DNA from: Eubacterium sp.
GTDB taxonomy: Bacteria; Bacillota_A; Clostridia; Peptostreptococcales; Anaerovoracaceae
Assembly: GCA_021769545.1 (NCBI GenBank)
Contig: JAETSS010000026.1
Span: forward strand, 1-10,112
Direction of reading: 5' to 3'
Length of the DNA: 10,112 nucleotides
The position numbers and the translations under genes were made by a program. Positions 1-5,837 of the stretch are shown in pieces; the first letter of the stretch is position 1; every line of letters starts with the position of its first letter. The notes beneath the pieces were generated by a model that was not told the DNA's origin, did no database searches, and was given only the letters and a program-made list of their open reading frames with translations.

Positions 1-41
1 CTTAAGTCAGCAAAATAAAGGTCACCCTTCTTTATACTCAA
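1..41 (-). CDS. mazF: MazF/EndoA-type endoribonuclease toxin, N-terminal fragment (cut by window edge)
   Basis: Only the first 13 codons are visible. They read LSIKKGDLYFADL, with the TTG start decoded as Met. This matches the highly conserved N-terminus of MazF/NdoA (PemK) sequence-specific mRNA endoribonucleases, which typically begin like 'VKRGDIYYADLSP'. The TTG at 41-39 is chosen because an AAGGAG Shine-Dalgarno lies 8 bases upstream at 50-55 and no ATG competes. In Bacillus-type genomes this toxin follows nnr and alr and is paired with a small upstream antitoxin, ndoAI. Here it follows nnrD directly and no antitoxin ORF is seen in between. The family assignment rests on a short but distinctive motif plus gene context; the rest of the gene is outside the window. 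Confidence 0.72.
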   Translation of the reverse strand, partial: MSIKKGDLYFADL

Positions 42-49
42 ATCCCTCA

Positions 50-55
50 CTCCTT
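50..55 (-). promoter_or_regulatory. Ribosome binding site of the mazF-like gene
   Basis: AAGGAG on the minus strand, 8 bases before a TTG codon. It fixes the non-ATG start of the truncated toxin gene. It begins only two bases after the end of a long hairpin (58-91), so folding of the leader could affect ribosome access. Confidence 0.7.
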
Positions 56-57
56 AT

Positions 58-91
58 GATCTGCCCGTATCTTCGATACGGCGCGCAGATC
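58..91 (-). repeat. Bulged hairpin A in the mazF leader
   Basis: GATCTGC at 58-64 pairs with GCAGATC at 85-91. Inside it CCGTATC (65-71) pairs with GATACGG (75-81) around a 3-base loop. Three unpaired bases (82-84) form a one-sided bulge between the two stems. There is no U-tract on either side, so it is not a standard terminator. In the minus-strand transcript it ends two bases before the mazF Shine-Dalgarno. Confidence 0.75.
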
Positions 92-98
92 AAACGCT

Positions 99-131
99 AG
101 AATTGCGCAGCTTTAGCTGCAGTGCAATTCT
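99..131 (-). repeat. Bulged hairpin B in the mazF leader
   Basis: AGAATTGC (99-106) pairs with GCAATTCT (124-131). Inside, GCAGC (107-111) pairs with GCTGC (116-120) around TTTA. A 3-base one-sided bulge (121-123) separates the stems on the same side as in hairpin A. The outer stem again closes with TGC/GCA next to the bulge. There is no U-tract. It lies seven bases from hairpin A. Confidence 0.75.
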
Positions 132-154
132 TCTGCGATATCTTCTGCACACAC

Positions 155-183
155 ATATAATCAGGCTCTTACGCACTGCCCAA
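155..183 (-). promoter_or_regulatory. Weak candidate promoter for mazF
   Basis: TTGGGC (minus strand, 178-183) and TTATAT (155-160) are separated by 17 bases, and TG stands one base before the -10, as in extended -10 promoters. Both boxes are poor matches (about 3 of 6 each). If used, the transcript would contain both bulged hairpins as leader. Otherwise mazF is read through from nnrD, since no terminator is visible between them. Confidence 0.25.
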
Positions 184-193
184 TACGGCGCAT

Positions 194-1060
194 TCACTTA
201 CCTACGATTTTTTTAAATGCCGCAGGAAGCGCTTCCTCTATATCCACCGAGGTCATACCCCACTGACCAAGGCGTTCGGCAGCTATATCTCCTGCCATTC
301 CATGTATGAAGGCTCCTGCTCTGGCGGCATCAAAGGCATCTATCCCATACCCGGCTATCGCCGCTATGACACCGGTAAGCACATCTCCGCTTCCGCCCGT
401 TGCCATTCCGGGATTGCCTGTAGTATTAATATATGTTCCTTCACGCTCCATCGTCACCAATGTTCCCGGACCCTTGAGCAGCACTATTGCTCCCGTCCCG
501 GCTGCGATCAGTTCTGCCGCCTTTGTTCGACCCAAGTTACCTAGCCTGTCCTCTCCTAAGGCTTCCAAAAGCCTGTCCGCTTCTCCCGGATGAGGCGTCA
601 GTATCGTCGAGCCTTTCCTGTTCCTTACGGTTTCCAGACCTTTATCGAACCTGCACAGCGAATTCAGACCGTCTGCATCCAGCACGACAGGTCCGCCGTA
701 ACCGTTAAGTATATCCTTTATACGAAGATAATTTTTTTCATCAACTCCCATTCCCGGTCCTATTGCTATCGCTCCGTAGATCTCTAGAGACCGTGGGGAA
801 AGCTCCTCGGAAATACTCGTACATGTCGCCTGAGGTACCGCCGTCTGCAATATCACGAACAGCTCCTCCGGCACCGCTGCCTTTACAAGCCCTGCGCCTG
901 ACTTAAGAGCACCTCTTGCCGCAAGCACGGCAGCCCCTGCCATTCCTACCGAACCCGCTGCAATAAGTACACGTCCACACCGGCCCTTATGTATTTCTCT
1001 CGGTCTTTCCTTAATTACAGTATTTACATATTCAAGAGTAATTAAACCTGTATTTCCCAT
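194..1060 (-). CDS. nnrD: ADP-dependent NAD(P)H-hydrate dehydratase (NnrD, carbohydrate-kinase-like fold)
   Basis: Cytosolic metabolite-repair enzyme. NnrD uses ADP to dehydrate the S-form of NADHX/NADPHX, damaged hydrated nicotinamide cofactors, back to NAD(P)H. Family signatures are clear: VLDADGLN at about residues 126-133, TPHPGE at 155-160, and NTTGNPGMATGGSGD at 212-226, where the GSGD Asp is the expected catalytic base. At 288 residues it is the stand-alone dehydratase without the fused NnrE epimerase found in bifunctional Nnr proteins. The ORF also has an ATG at 1072, but I prefer the ATG at 1060: GGAG (1067-1070) sits 6 bases before it, while the upstream ATG overlaps that Shine-Dalgarno and has none of its own. 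It has a plausible promoter of its own, lies after the rpn terminator, and is followed by mazF. Confidence 0.95.
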   Translation of the reverse strand: MGNTGLITLEYVNTVIKERPREIHKGRCGRVLIAAGSVGMAGAAVLAARGALKSGAGLVKAAVPEELFVILQTAVPQATCTSISEELSPRSLEIYGAIAIGPGMGVDEKNYLRIKDILNGYGGPVVLDADGLNSLCRFDKGLETVRNRKGSTILTPHPGEADRLLEALGEDRLGNLGRTKAAELIAAGTGAIVLLKGPGTLVTMEREGTYINTTGNPGMATGGSGDVLTGVIAAIAGYGIDAFDAARAGAFIHGMAGDIAAERLGQWGMTSVDIEEALPAAFKKIVGK

Positions 1061-1088
1061 AAAATTCTCCATATGTTTCTCACTTTAA

Positions 1089-1118
1089 AGTATACCCCAT
1101 ACTGACGATGTACTGCAA
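1089..1118 (-). promoter_or_regulatory. Candidate sigma-A promoter for nnrD
   Basis: On the minus strand TTGCAG (1113-1118) and TATACT (1089-1094) are separated by 18 bases, matching consensus at 4 of 6 and 5 of 6. It lies between the rpn terminator and nnrD. Transcription would start near 1082, giving a leader of about 20 bases to the ATG at 1060, which just accommodates the GGAG site. This supports the downstream start codon. Confidence 0.5.
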
Positions 1119-1154
1119 GAAGTCTTAAACAAAAATTTTATTTTCCACGTATCT

Positions 1155-1192
1155 AAAAATAATCACGGATTGCTGTAGATCACAATCCGTGA
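1155..1192 (-). terminator. Intrinsic terminator of the rpn-family gene
   Basis: A perfect 10-bp stem, TCACGGATTG with CAATCCGTGA (plus-strand arms 1163-1172 and 1183-1192), has a 10-base loop. On the minus strand it is followed by TTATTTTT. It starts seven bases after the rpn stop codon and separates that gene from nnrD. Confidence 0.85.
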
Positions 1193-1198
1193 CTGACA

Positions 1199-2080
1199 TT
1201 ATAGCTCGGAAATTTCCTTTTCTGTTAAGCCTGTGACCTCGGAGATGATTTTGATATCCAATCCTTTGGCAACCATATTGGCAGCTATGACCTTCTTTTC
1301 CTTCTCTTCGCCTTCTGACACACCCTGAGCTCTGCCACGCGCTTCGCCTTCCTCGAGTCCCCTGAGATAGCCGTCGTTTTCCCTTATTGCTTCACATTCT
1401 TCTCTCGTCAATTCATGACACAGTATACTCATAATCTCACCACCGTTTTTCTTAAGGAAGTCCTTTAGCAGACCTTCCATCATACATTCATCAATGGTCT
1501 TCTCCACGGCATCATGCAGCTTCATGGTTCTCACTTTTTCCCTTATCATGTATATGAATCTGCTGTATTCGTTAAGGGTCTTACATCTTTTTAAAAGCTC
1601 CGCGCCTTTTTCGTAGTTGACATTGATGACTTTTACTATTACTTCTAGTGGTATTTTATCACATTTTACCTTAAATGAATCGGAAAGTTTCAATTCTTCC
1701 TCCATCGGTGCTTCTGCTATTCCATTGTAGAACACGTAAAATTCCGGCACAGGTATATATATCCTCCTGCTGCTGTATATCTTATTGGAATAACACAGTT
1801 TTTCATACTGATGTGCCATATATATCAGCATCCTCAACGGCATGTTTGGATTTACCGTTGACTGGTGTTCTACGAGTATAATGAACTTGTTGTCGATGAC
1901 GAAAGCCAGATCGTTTTTAAGATCTCCGAATATGGAGTTATCCAGCGTCACTATCTCCAGCTCCGTATCCGGCGAATAATCGCTGCCCGACAGCGCATTG
2001 TACAGCTCTATCAGCTTCTCCTTGTCTGCAAACAGCTTCCTGAATACTCCGTCCTTGTAATTTTTCCTGATTTTTTTCAT
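1199..2080 (-). CDS. Rpn-family PD-(D/E)XK nuclease (recombination-promoting nuclease / transposase-like)
   Basis: A 293-residue protein of the Rpn/YhgA-like group, DNA endonucleases with a PD-(D/E)XK core, often annotated as 'putative transposase' and shown for E. coli RpnA to cut DNA and promote RecA-independent recombination. Seen here are an N-terminal KNYKDGVFRKLFAD segment, NDLAF with Asp57, and the hallmark LVEHQS with Glu71 and Gln73. The charged C-terminal tail (EEGEARGRAQGVSEGEEKEK) and final helix-turn-helix-like segment (ISEVTGLTEKEISEL) are typical of Firmicutes members. The ORF opens at 2128, but the start at 2080 is preferred: a GGGGGA Shine-Dalgarno precedes that ATG, and MKKIRKNYKD is the usual N-terminus. 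It has its own very strong promoter and terminator, so it is a self-contained unit. No terminal repeats of a mobile element are seen. Confidence 0.88.
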   Translation of the reverse strand: MKKIRKNYKDGVFRKLFADKEKLIELYNALSGSDYSPDTELEIVTLDNSIFGDLKNDLAFVIDNKFIILVEHQSTVNPNMPLRMLIYMAHQYEKLCYSNKIYSSRRIYIPVPEFYVFYNGIAEAPMEEELKLSDSFKVKCDKIPLEVIVKVINVNYEKGAELLKRCKTLNEYSRFIYMIREKVRTMKLHDAVEKTIDECMMEGLLKDFLKKNGGEIMSILCHELTREECEAIRENDGYLRGLEEGEARGRAQGVSEGEEKEKKVIAANMVAKGLDIKIISEVTGLTEKEISEL

Positions 2081-2158
2081 TTTGATTCCCCCTTTTGGTG
2101 CTATGGATTTTAATACTCTGATTCCCATTTGTTCTGTTGCTGCATGTCGACACTCGCT

Positions 2159-2204
2159 ACAACCAACTTCATTCAGAGGTTGTGAGTTTTAGCTCGTTCC
2201 TCTG
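2159..2204 (-). promoter_or_regulatory. Leader of the rpn gene with two mutually exclusive hairpins
   Basis: ACAACC (2159-2164) can pair with GGTTGT (2178-2183). CAGAGG (2174-2179) can instead pair with CCTCTG (2199-2204), with an extra inner GAG/CTC stem (2184-2186 with 2193-2195). The two folds share bases 2178-2179 and cannot form together. Both lie within the expected leader of about 130 nt downstream of the rpn promoter. Neither has a U-tract on the minus strand. Confidence 0.45.
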
Positions 2205-2218
2205 TAACTTTTTACCAT

Positions 2219-2247
2219 ATTATATACTAATTTCCATGTACTGTCAA
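2219..2247 (-). promoter_or_regulatory. Perfect consensus sigma-A promoter for the rpn gene
   Basis: On the minus strand TTGACA (2242-2247) and TATAAT (2219-2224) match consensus at 12 of 12 bases with the optimal 17-base spacer. The predicted start is near 2212, leaving a leader of about 130 nt to the ATG at 2080. A second, weaker pair just upstream, GTGATA (2294-2299) and TATAAT (2271-2276), also has a 17-base spacer and overlaps the permease stop codon. Confidence 0.9.
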
Positions 2248-2295
2248 CCATATTTTTCCTTTTAGCAACAATTATATTCCCTAATCCCTTCTATA

Positions 2296-3558
2296 TCACA
2301 CCGTACATACGAGATATATCGTACATATCATCACGGACACAAGCATCAGCGGACAGCCGACCTTCAAAAAACTCATATACGAAATGCCGGCTCCGTTTTT
2401 CTCGCCTATCCCCGCCATCACCACATTGGCGGAAGCTCCTATCAGGGTGCCGTTTCCTCCGAGGCATGCCCCCAGAGACAGCGCCCACCAAAGCGGAGTT
2501 ATATCCATGCCGCTTTCTCCCATGGAGCCTATAAGCGGTATCATCGTTGCCACAAAAGGTATATTATCAAGTGTGGACGATAAGATAGCAGACCCCCACA
2601 ATACGACTATCGCCGCCGTCATAGTATCACCCTTCATAAGCTCCGTCAGCAGCTCCGCCAGTCTGTCTATGATACCCGTTTCCACAAGACCTCCGACCAC
2701 TATAAAAAGCCCTACGAAAAATATTATCGTCGTCCATTCCAGTTCAGGCAATATTTTCTCAGGGCTCTGTCTCCCCACCAGCAGCATCGCCACCGCCGAT
2801 GCCAGCGCGATCACAGAGGTCTCCACTCCCATCGCATTATGGAACACAAATCCCAATACCATCACGACCGTCATAACGATACACCTTATCATCAACGGTC
2901 TGTCTGTCACCATCCTGTTTTCATCCATATCCATCAGGATCTTTACCGCTCGGCTGTCAGCTGCAAGTCTGCGTCCGTAGATCGATCTGAAGCATATGAC
3001 GGACACTGCAAGGACTGCAGTTATCACCGGTCCGTTCTTCACGATAAAATCCATGAAGGTAAAGCCGGCTGCACTTCCAATCATTATATTGGGAGGATCT
3101 CCTATAAGCGTCGCCGTCCCTCCTATATTGGAAGCCATGATCTGAGTGATTAGAAACGGCACCGGATCCGTCCTCAGAATTCTGGCAACGGCTATCGTCA
3201 CGGGCCCCATCAGAAGCACTGTGGTGACGTTGTCCAGAACAGATGAAAGCATGGCGGTGATAACGATGAATACCACCATTATCCGCCACGGATCACCGCC
3301 TGCAGCCTTTGCCGATCTGATGGCAAGATATTCAAAGAGTCCTGAATGCTTTACGACGGAAACGAACATCATCATCCCCACCAGCACGCCTATTGTATTG
3401 AAATCTATGTAGCCTGCTGCACTTTTCACATCCATGATGCCGCATACCATAAGCAGCAGAGCCCCCAGAACCGCCGCTATGGCCCTGTGCACCTTTTCCG
3501 TAATAATAAGCGCCATCACCAGCAGAAATATCATCATAGCCATTGCGGTATCAGTCAT
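2296..3558 (-). CDS. ArsB/NhaD-like permease of the ion transporter superfamily (SLC13-type)
   Basis: A 420-residue integral membrane protein with about ten to twelve hydrophobic segments over its whole length. It shows the two-fold internal repeat of the ion transporter superfamily: SSVLDNVTTVLLMGP (105-119) and NIGGTATLIGDPPNIMIG (144-161) in the first half are echoed by SSTLDNIPFVATMIP (327-341) and CLGGNGTLIGASANVVMAG (365-383) in the second. These re-entrant Asn-Thr-rich loops bind ion or substrate in relatives. Family members move arsenite, Na+/H+, citrate or dicarboxylates; the substrate cannot be told from sequence, and no ars genes are nearby. The start at 3558 is chosen over the ATG at 3588 because AAAGGAGG precedes it at good spacing. 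No hairpin terminator follows, so some read-through into the rpn leader is possible. Confidence 0.88.
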   Translation of the reverse strand: MTDTAMAMMIFLLVMALIITEKVHRAIAAVLGALLLMVCGIMDVKSAAGYIDFNTIGVLVGMMMFVSVVKHSGLFEYLAIRSAKAAGGDPWRIMVVFIVITAMLSSVLDNVTTVLLMGPVTIAVARILRTDPVPFLITQIMASNIGGTATLIGDPPNIMIGSAAGFTFMDFIVKNGPVITAVLAVSVICFRSIYGRRLAADSRAVKILMDMDENRMVTDRPLMIRCIVMTVVMVLGFVFHNAMGVETSVIALASAVAMLLVGRQSPEKILPELEWTTIIFFVGLFIVVGGLVETGIIDRLAELLTELMKGDTMTAAIVVLWGSAILSSTLDNIPFVATMIPLIGSMGESGMDITPLWWALSLGACLGGNGTLIGASANVVMAGIGEKNGAGISYMSFLKVGCPLMLVSVMICTIYLVCTV

Positions 3559-3692
3559 CAGAATTCCTCCTTTAAAAGCCGTGTTCAATATTAAATACTA
3601 TACATTCAGCCTTTAAAGATTCGTATTCATTCTAACTTTGCCCCGATATTTCCGCGCCGGCAATTTATACAAAATGTGATGCTGATCTCTGT

Positions 3693-3736
3693 ATTTCTCC
3701 ATTTTTTAAGTCTTTCACACTTATTAATGGAGAAAT
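3693..3736. repeat. Perfect 11-bp inverted repeat upstream of the permease
   Basis: ATTTCTCCATT (3693-3703) and AATGGAGAAAT (3726-3736) are exact complements. A smaller AAGT/ACTT pair (3708-3711 with 3719-3722) lies inside the loop. It is followed by no T-run on the minus strand, so it is not an ordinary terminator. It could be a leader fold or an operator about 135 bases upstream of the permease start. Confidence 0.7.
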
Positions 3737-3777
3737 TTCGATTTATGTAAACCTTCTTCTGATGAAATCAGAGCCGC

Positions 3778-3820
3778 AACGGCAGTAAAGCTCATTTTCC
3801 TGCCGTTATATGAGTGTTTT
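3778..3820 (+). terminator. Possible plus-strand terminator or switch hairpin
   Basis: AACGGCAG (3778-3785) pairs perfectly with CTGCCGTT (3800-3807) around a 14-base loop. A T-run (3816-3820) follows nine bases later on the plus strand. An alternative pairing, CTCAT (3791-3795) with ATGAG (3810-3814), sits just before the T-run and overlaps the first stem. No plus-strand gene is present, so the function is unknown. Confidence 0.3.
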
Positions 3821-3858
3821 TATCAAAAAAACCATATATTTCCATTTTTATCCTCTGA

Positions 3859-3900
3859 CAGCTCAGATTTCTCCATCATTTTCTTCGGAGCTGCTTTTTT
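3859..3900 (+). terminator. Possible plus-strand intrinsic terminator
   Basis: CAGCTC (3859-3864) pairs with GAGCTG (3888-3893), followed by CTTTTTT on the plus strand. The stem is only 6 bp with a 23-base loop, so it is weak. Every gene nearby is on the minus strand, so if real it would end an unannotated plus-strand transcript. Confidence 0.25.
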
Positions 3901-4112
3901 ATGGAGAAGGCCTTAGGCAAAAGTTTACATAATACCAAAAAATCATCGACACATCCCATAAAAAACGTACAAATCTAAACCCCGCCTGATTTCTCACTAT
4001 ATCGGCCTCAGTCTCAATTTTCTATTGGACAGACTTTCACCACAGACTTACATCATGCCCGTCATATCACAAAAAAGCCCCGGAATACATCAAAAGCCTT
4101 TTATATCATCCT

Positions 4113-4135
4113 GCAGACCGACGTGAGCGGTCTGC
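4113..4135 (-). terminator. Hairpin after the amidohydrolase gene, weak terminator or 3' end stabiliser
   Basis: GCAGACCG (4113-4120) pairs perfectly with CGGTCTGC (4128-4135) around a 7-base loop, 13 bases after the amidohydrolase stop codon. No T-run follows at once on the minus strand; the nearest, CTTTTTTG, lies about 40 bases on. It may be a 3'-end stabilising hairpin rather than a true terminator. Confidence 0.4.
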
Positions 4136-4148
4136 CTATATCTCATAT

Positions 4149-5771
4149 TTAATTTTCATATGTAACGTTCCCGTCCATAATCGTAAGCAGCACCTTGGCA
4201 TCCTTGATTTCCTCTTCCGGTACATCAAAGAGGTTCCTGTCCAGAACGATGATATCCGCCAGCTTGCCCTTTTCCAGCGAACCCAGCTCGTGAGCCCTGC
4301 CATATACCTTTGCAGAACCCATGGTGTTAGCATACAGCGCCTCAGCCAGCGTTATGTTCTGACCGTTTTCCATTCCTGCCGGTGAGCCGTCGTAGTTTTT
4401 TCTCGCGACCGCCGAATAGATACCGATGAACTGATCGTATGGTACCACCGGAAAATCCGTTCCGAAGGCAAGGGTCACTCCCTCATCGAGAAAAGCCCTG
4501 AAGGCCCATCCGTAACGGGTGCGTTCCACACCAAGCCTCGTCAACTGCTCGTTGGCATCAAGCGGCAGATGCTCTCCCTGCATGGAGGCGGCAACTCCCA
4601 GCTCTCTGAACCTCGGTATATCGTCGGGCGAGACCGATTCGATATGCTCAATGGTATTCAAAAGACCGTGCTGCCCGTTTATTTCAAGGGATCTTTCATA
4701 TGCATCAAGCCCCATCCTTACTGCTCCGTCGCCTATGCAATGTATCCTTACCGGAAATCCTGCAGCATTGGCAGCAGCAACTGACGCTTCCAGCGCTTCC
4801 TTTGTTGCCAGCGGAACTCCTTCACCGCACGTCTCCTGCTTATCAGCATAGGGCTTCAGCAGGAGAGCCGTATAAGTGGATGCGACTCCGTCAAGGAAGC
4901 CTTTCAGCCCAACGATCCTGAAAGTGTCCGAATCGAATTCCTCCGCCCATTTCCTGGCTTTAGAAAAATCCGTATACCCTATAAGTTTCGTATATACGTG
5001 GACTCTTGACGTGAATTGGCCCCTGTCTGCCATATCCTTAAATATCTTATATCTGGCATATATATGCTCATCATAATCATCCGCCGACATTTCACTGATG
5101 CAGGTCACTCCTTTTGACGCGAGTCCCTTCATAAAATCCGCGGTTATGCTTCTTATCTGCTCCTCAGAAAAATCATAGATATATTTATATGCATCCAACA
5201 TGGCATCCGGTTCGAAGATCAGACCGTTCATTTCTCCGTTTTCAAACAGGCCTATGCTGCCGCTGTTTATCTTCATATCCGCATGATAACCGGCTTCCTC
5301 CAGAGCCATGCTGTTTGCCCAGCAGGTGTGTGCATCCGCCGAAATCATGTATGCAGGTCTGTCGGGAACCGCTTCATCAAGGGAAAGTTTCGTCGGAAGC
5401 GGAGCATCGTTCCAGTTTGCGGGAAACCATCCGAAGCCTACGATACGTTTCTCGTCGGGATGCGACTGTGCATAGCTTCTTATCATCTCGATACATTGGG
5501 CCTCCGATGTCGATGAAGTCACATCCACCATATGGTCGCTGTCTGCCACAGCTCCCCACCAGAGATGATCATGACCGTCCACAAGACCTGCCATGACCAG
5601 ATTATCATCATATTCTCTTACGATGGTATGCTCTCCCACATACCCGCTGTAATCAGAGCCTTTTCCCACTTCGATTATTCTGTTGTCTTTAACTGCAACA
5701 AATCCTTCGAATGGTTCGGAGCCTATGCTGTCAAATACTGCATTGCTCTTGATTATAATATCTGCTGTCAT
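4149..5771 (-). CDS. YtcJ-like metal-dependent amidohydrolase (Amidohydro_3 family)
   Basis: A 540-residue cytosolic TIM-barrel hydrolase of the amidohydrolase superfamily. Seen motifs are GLVDGHDHLWWGA with the metal-binding HxH pair His67/His69, SADAHTCWANS (144-154), LKGFLDG with Lys290, RIHCIGDGA with His344, IEHIE with His376, and FGTDFPV with Asp439. The C-terminal GSLEKGKLADIIVLD (497-511) folds back to the N-terminal beta-sandwich that frames the barrel. Length and motif order fit YtcJ-like enzymes, which are annotated as acting on N-substituted amides or formamides, but substrates are rarely known. An AGGAGGAG Shine-Dalgarno about 9 bases upstream supports this ATG. The gene sits directly behind the mgtE terminator with no room for a separate promoter downstream of the U-tract. 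No partner in the window points to a substrate. Confidence 0.93.
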   Translation of the reverse strand: MTADIIIKSNAVFDSIGSEPFEGFVAVKDNRIIEVGKGSDYSGYVGEHTIVREYDDNLVMAGLVDGHDHLWWGAVADSDHMVDVTSSTSEAQCIEMIRSYAQSHPDEKRIVGFGWFPANWNDAPLPTKLSLDEAVPDRPAYMISADAHTCWANSMALEEAGYHADMKINSGSIGLFENGEMNGLIFEPDAMLDAYKYIYDFSEEQIRSITADFMKGLASKGVTCISEMSADDYDEHIYARYKIFKDMADRGQFTSRVHVYTKLIGYTDFSKARKWAEEFDSDTFRIVGLKGFLDGVASTYTALLLKPYADKQETCGEGVPLATKEALEASVAAANAAGFPVRIHCIGDGAVRMGLDAYERSLEINGQHGLLNTIEHIESVSPDDIPRFRELGVAASMQGEHLPLDANEQLTRLGVERTRYGWAFRAFLDEGVTLAFGTDFPVVPYDQFIGIYSAVARKNYDGSPAGMENGQNITLAEALYANTMGSAKVYGRAHELGSLEKGKLADIIVLDRNLFDVPEEEIKDAKVLLTIMDGNVTYEN

Positions 5772-5791
5772 AAATATCGTCTCCTCCTGTC

Positions 5792-5833
5792 AAAAAAACG
5801 GGCAGGTGTCCATACAGATCAACACCTTACCCG
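5792..5833 (-). terminator. Intrinsic terminator between mgtE and the amidohydrolase
   Basis: On the minus strand, CGGG and AGGTGT pair with ACACCT and CCCG (plus-strand limits 5799-5833), with one G-T pair and one bulged A, around a 12-base loop. A run of seven T follows at once (5792-5798). It begins about 45 bases after the mgtE stop. The next gene's Shine-Dalgarno starts only a few bases beyond the T-run, so the hairpin may act as an attenuator for that gene as well as the end of mgtE. Confidence 0.85.
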
Positions 5834-5837
5834 ATAA

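Larger units (their letters stand above)
3589..4148. other. 560-base intergenic region with several inverted repeats, no recognised gene
   Basis: Lies between the amidohydrolase stop and the permease. It holds an 8-bp hairpin right after the amidohydrolase stop (4113-4135), a perfect 11-bp inverted repeat (3693-3736), an 8-bp hairpin (3778-3807), a short TCTGAT-gaa-ATCAGA palindrome (3758-3772), and a 6-bp hairpin followed by T6 on the plus strand (3859-3900). The motif TTTCTCCAT or its complement occurs at 3694, 3727 and 3868, with a shorter copy near 3901. Minus-strand ORFs are all under 30 codons (3845-3792, 3795-3724, 3702-3613). I could not match the folds to a known riboswitch class and saw no convincing promoter for the permease. 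Confidence 0.6.

Noticed and set aside
90..197. 35-codon minus-strand ORF starting with GTG that overlaps the nnrD stop, considered as a missing antitoxin
   Set aside because: It runs through hairpin B, is rich in Arg and Cys with no ribbon-helix-helix or other antitoxin pattern, and has no clear Shine-Dalgarno.
1061..1072. Longer nnrD start at ATG 1072
   Set aside because: It overlaps the GGAG that serves the ATG at 1060 and lies only about 10 bases from the likely transcription start.
2081..2128. Longer rpn start at ATG 2128 adding 16 residues
   Set aside because: No Shine-Dalgarno before it, and the ATG at 2080 has GGGGGA at proper spacing and begins with the family's usual N-terminus.
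2174..2204. GTTTTAGCTC stretch resembling part of a CRISPR repeat
   Set aside because: Occurs once, no repeat-spacer periodicity and no cas genes in the window.
2384..2980. Plus-strand ORF of 198 codons
   Set aside because: Lies antisense inside the permease gene, no recognisable motif or ribosome binding site.
3758..3806. CTGATGA next to GAAA-like bases, considered as a hammerhead ribozyme core
   Set aside because: The bases are explained by a small TCTGAT-gaa-ATCAGA palindrome; the required three-stem junction and GAAA-stem III arrangement cannot be drawn.
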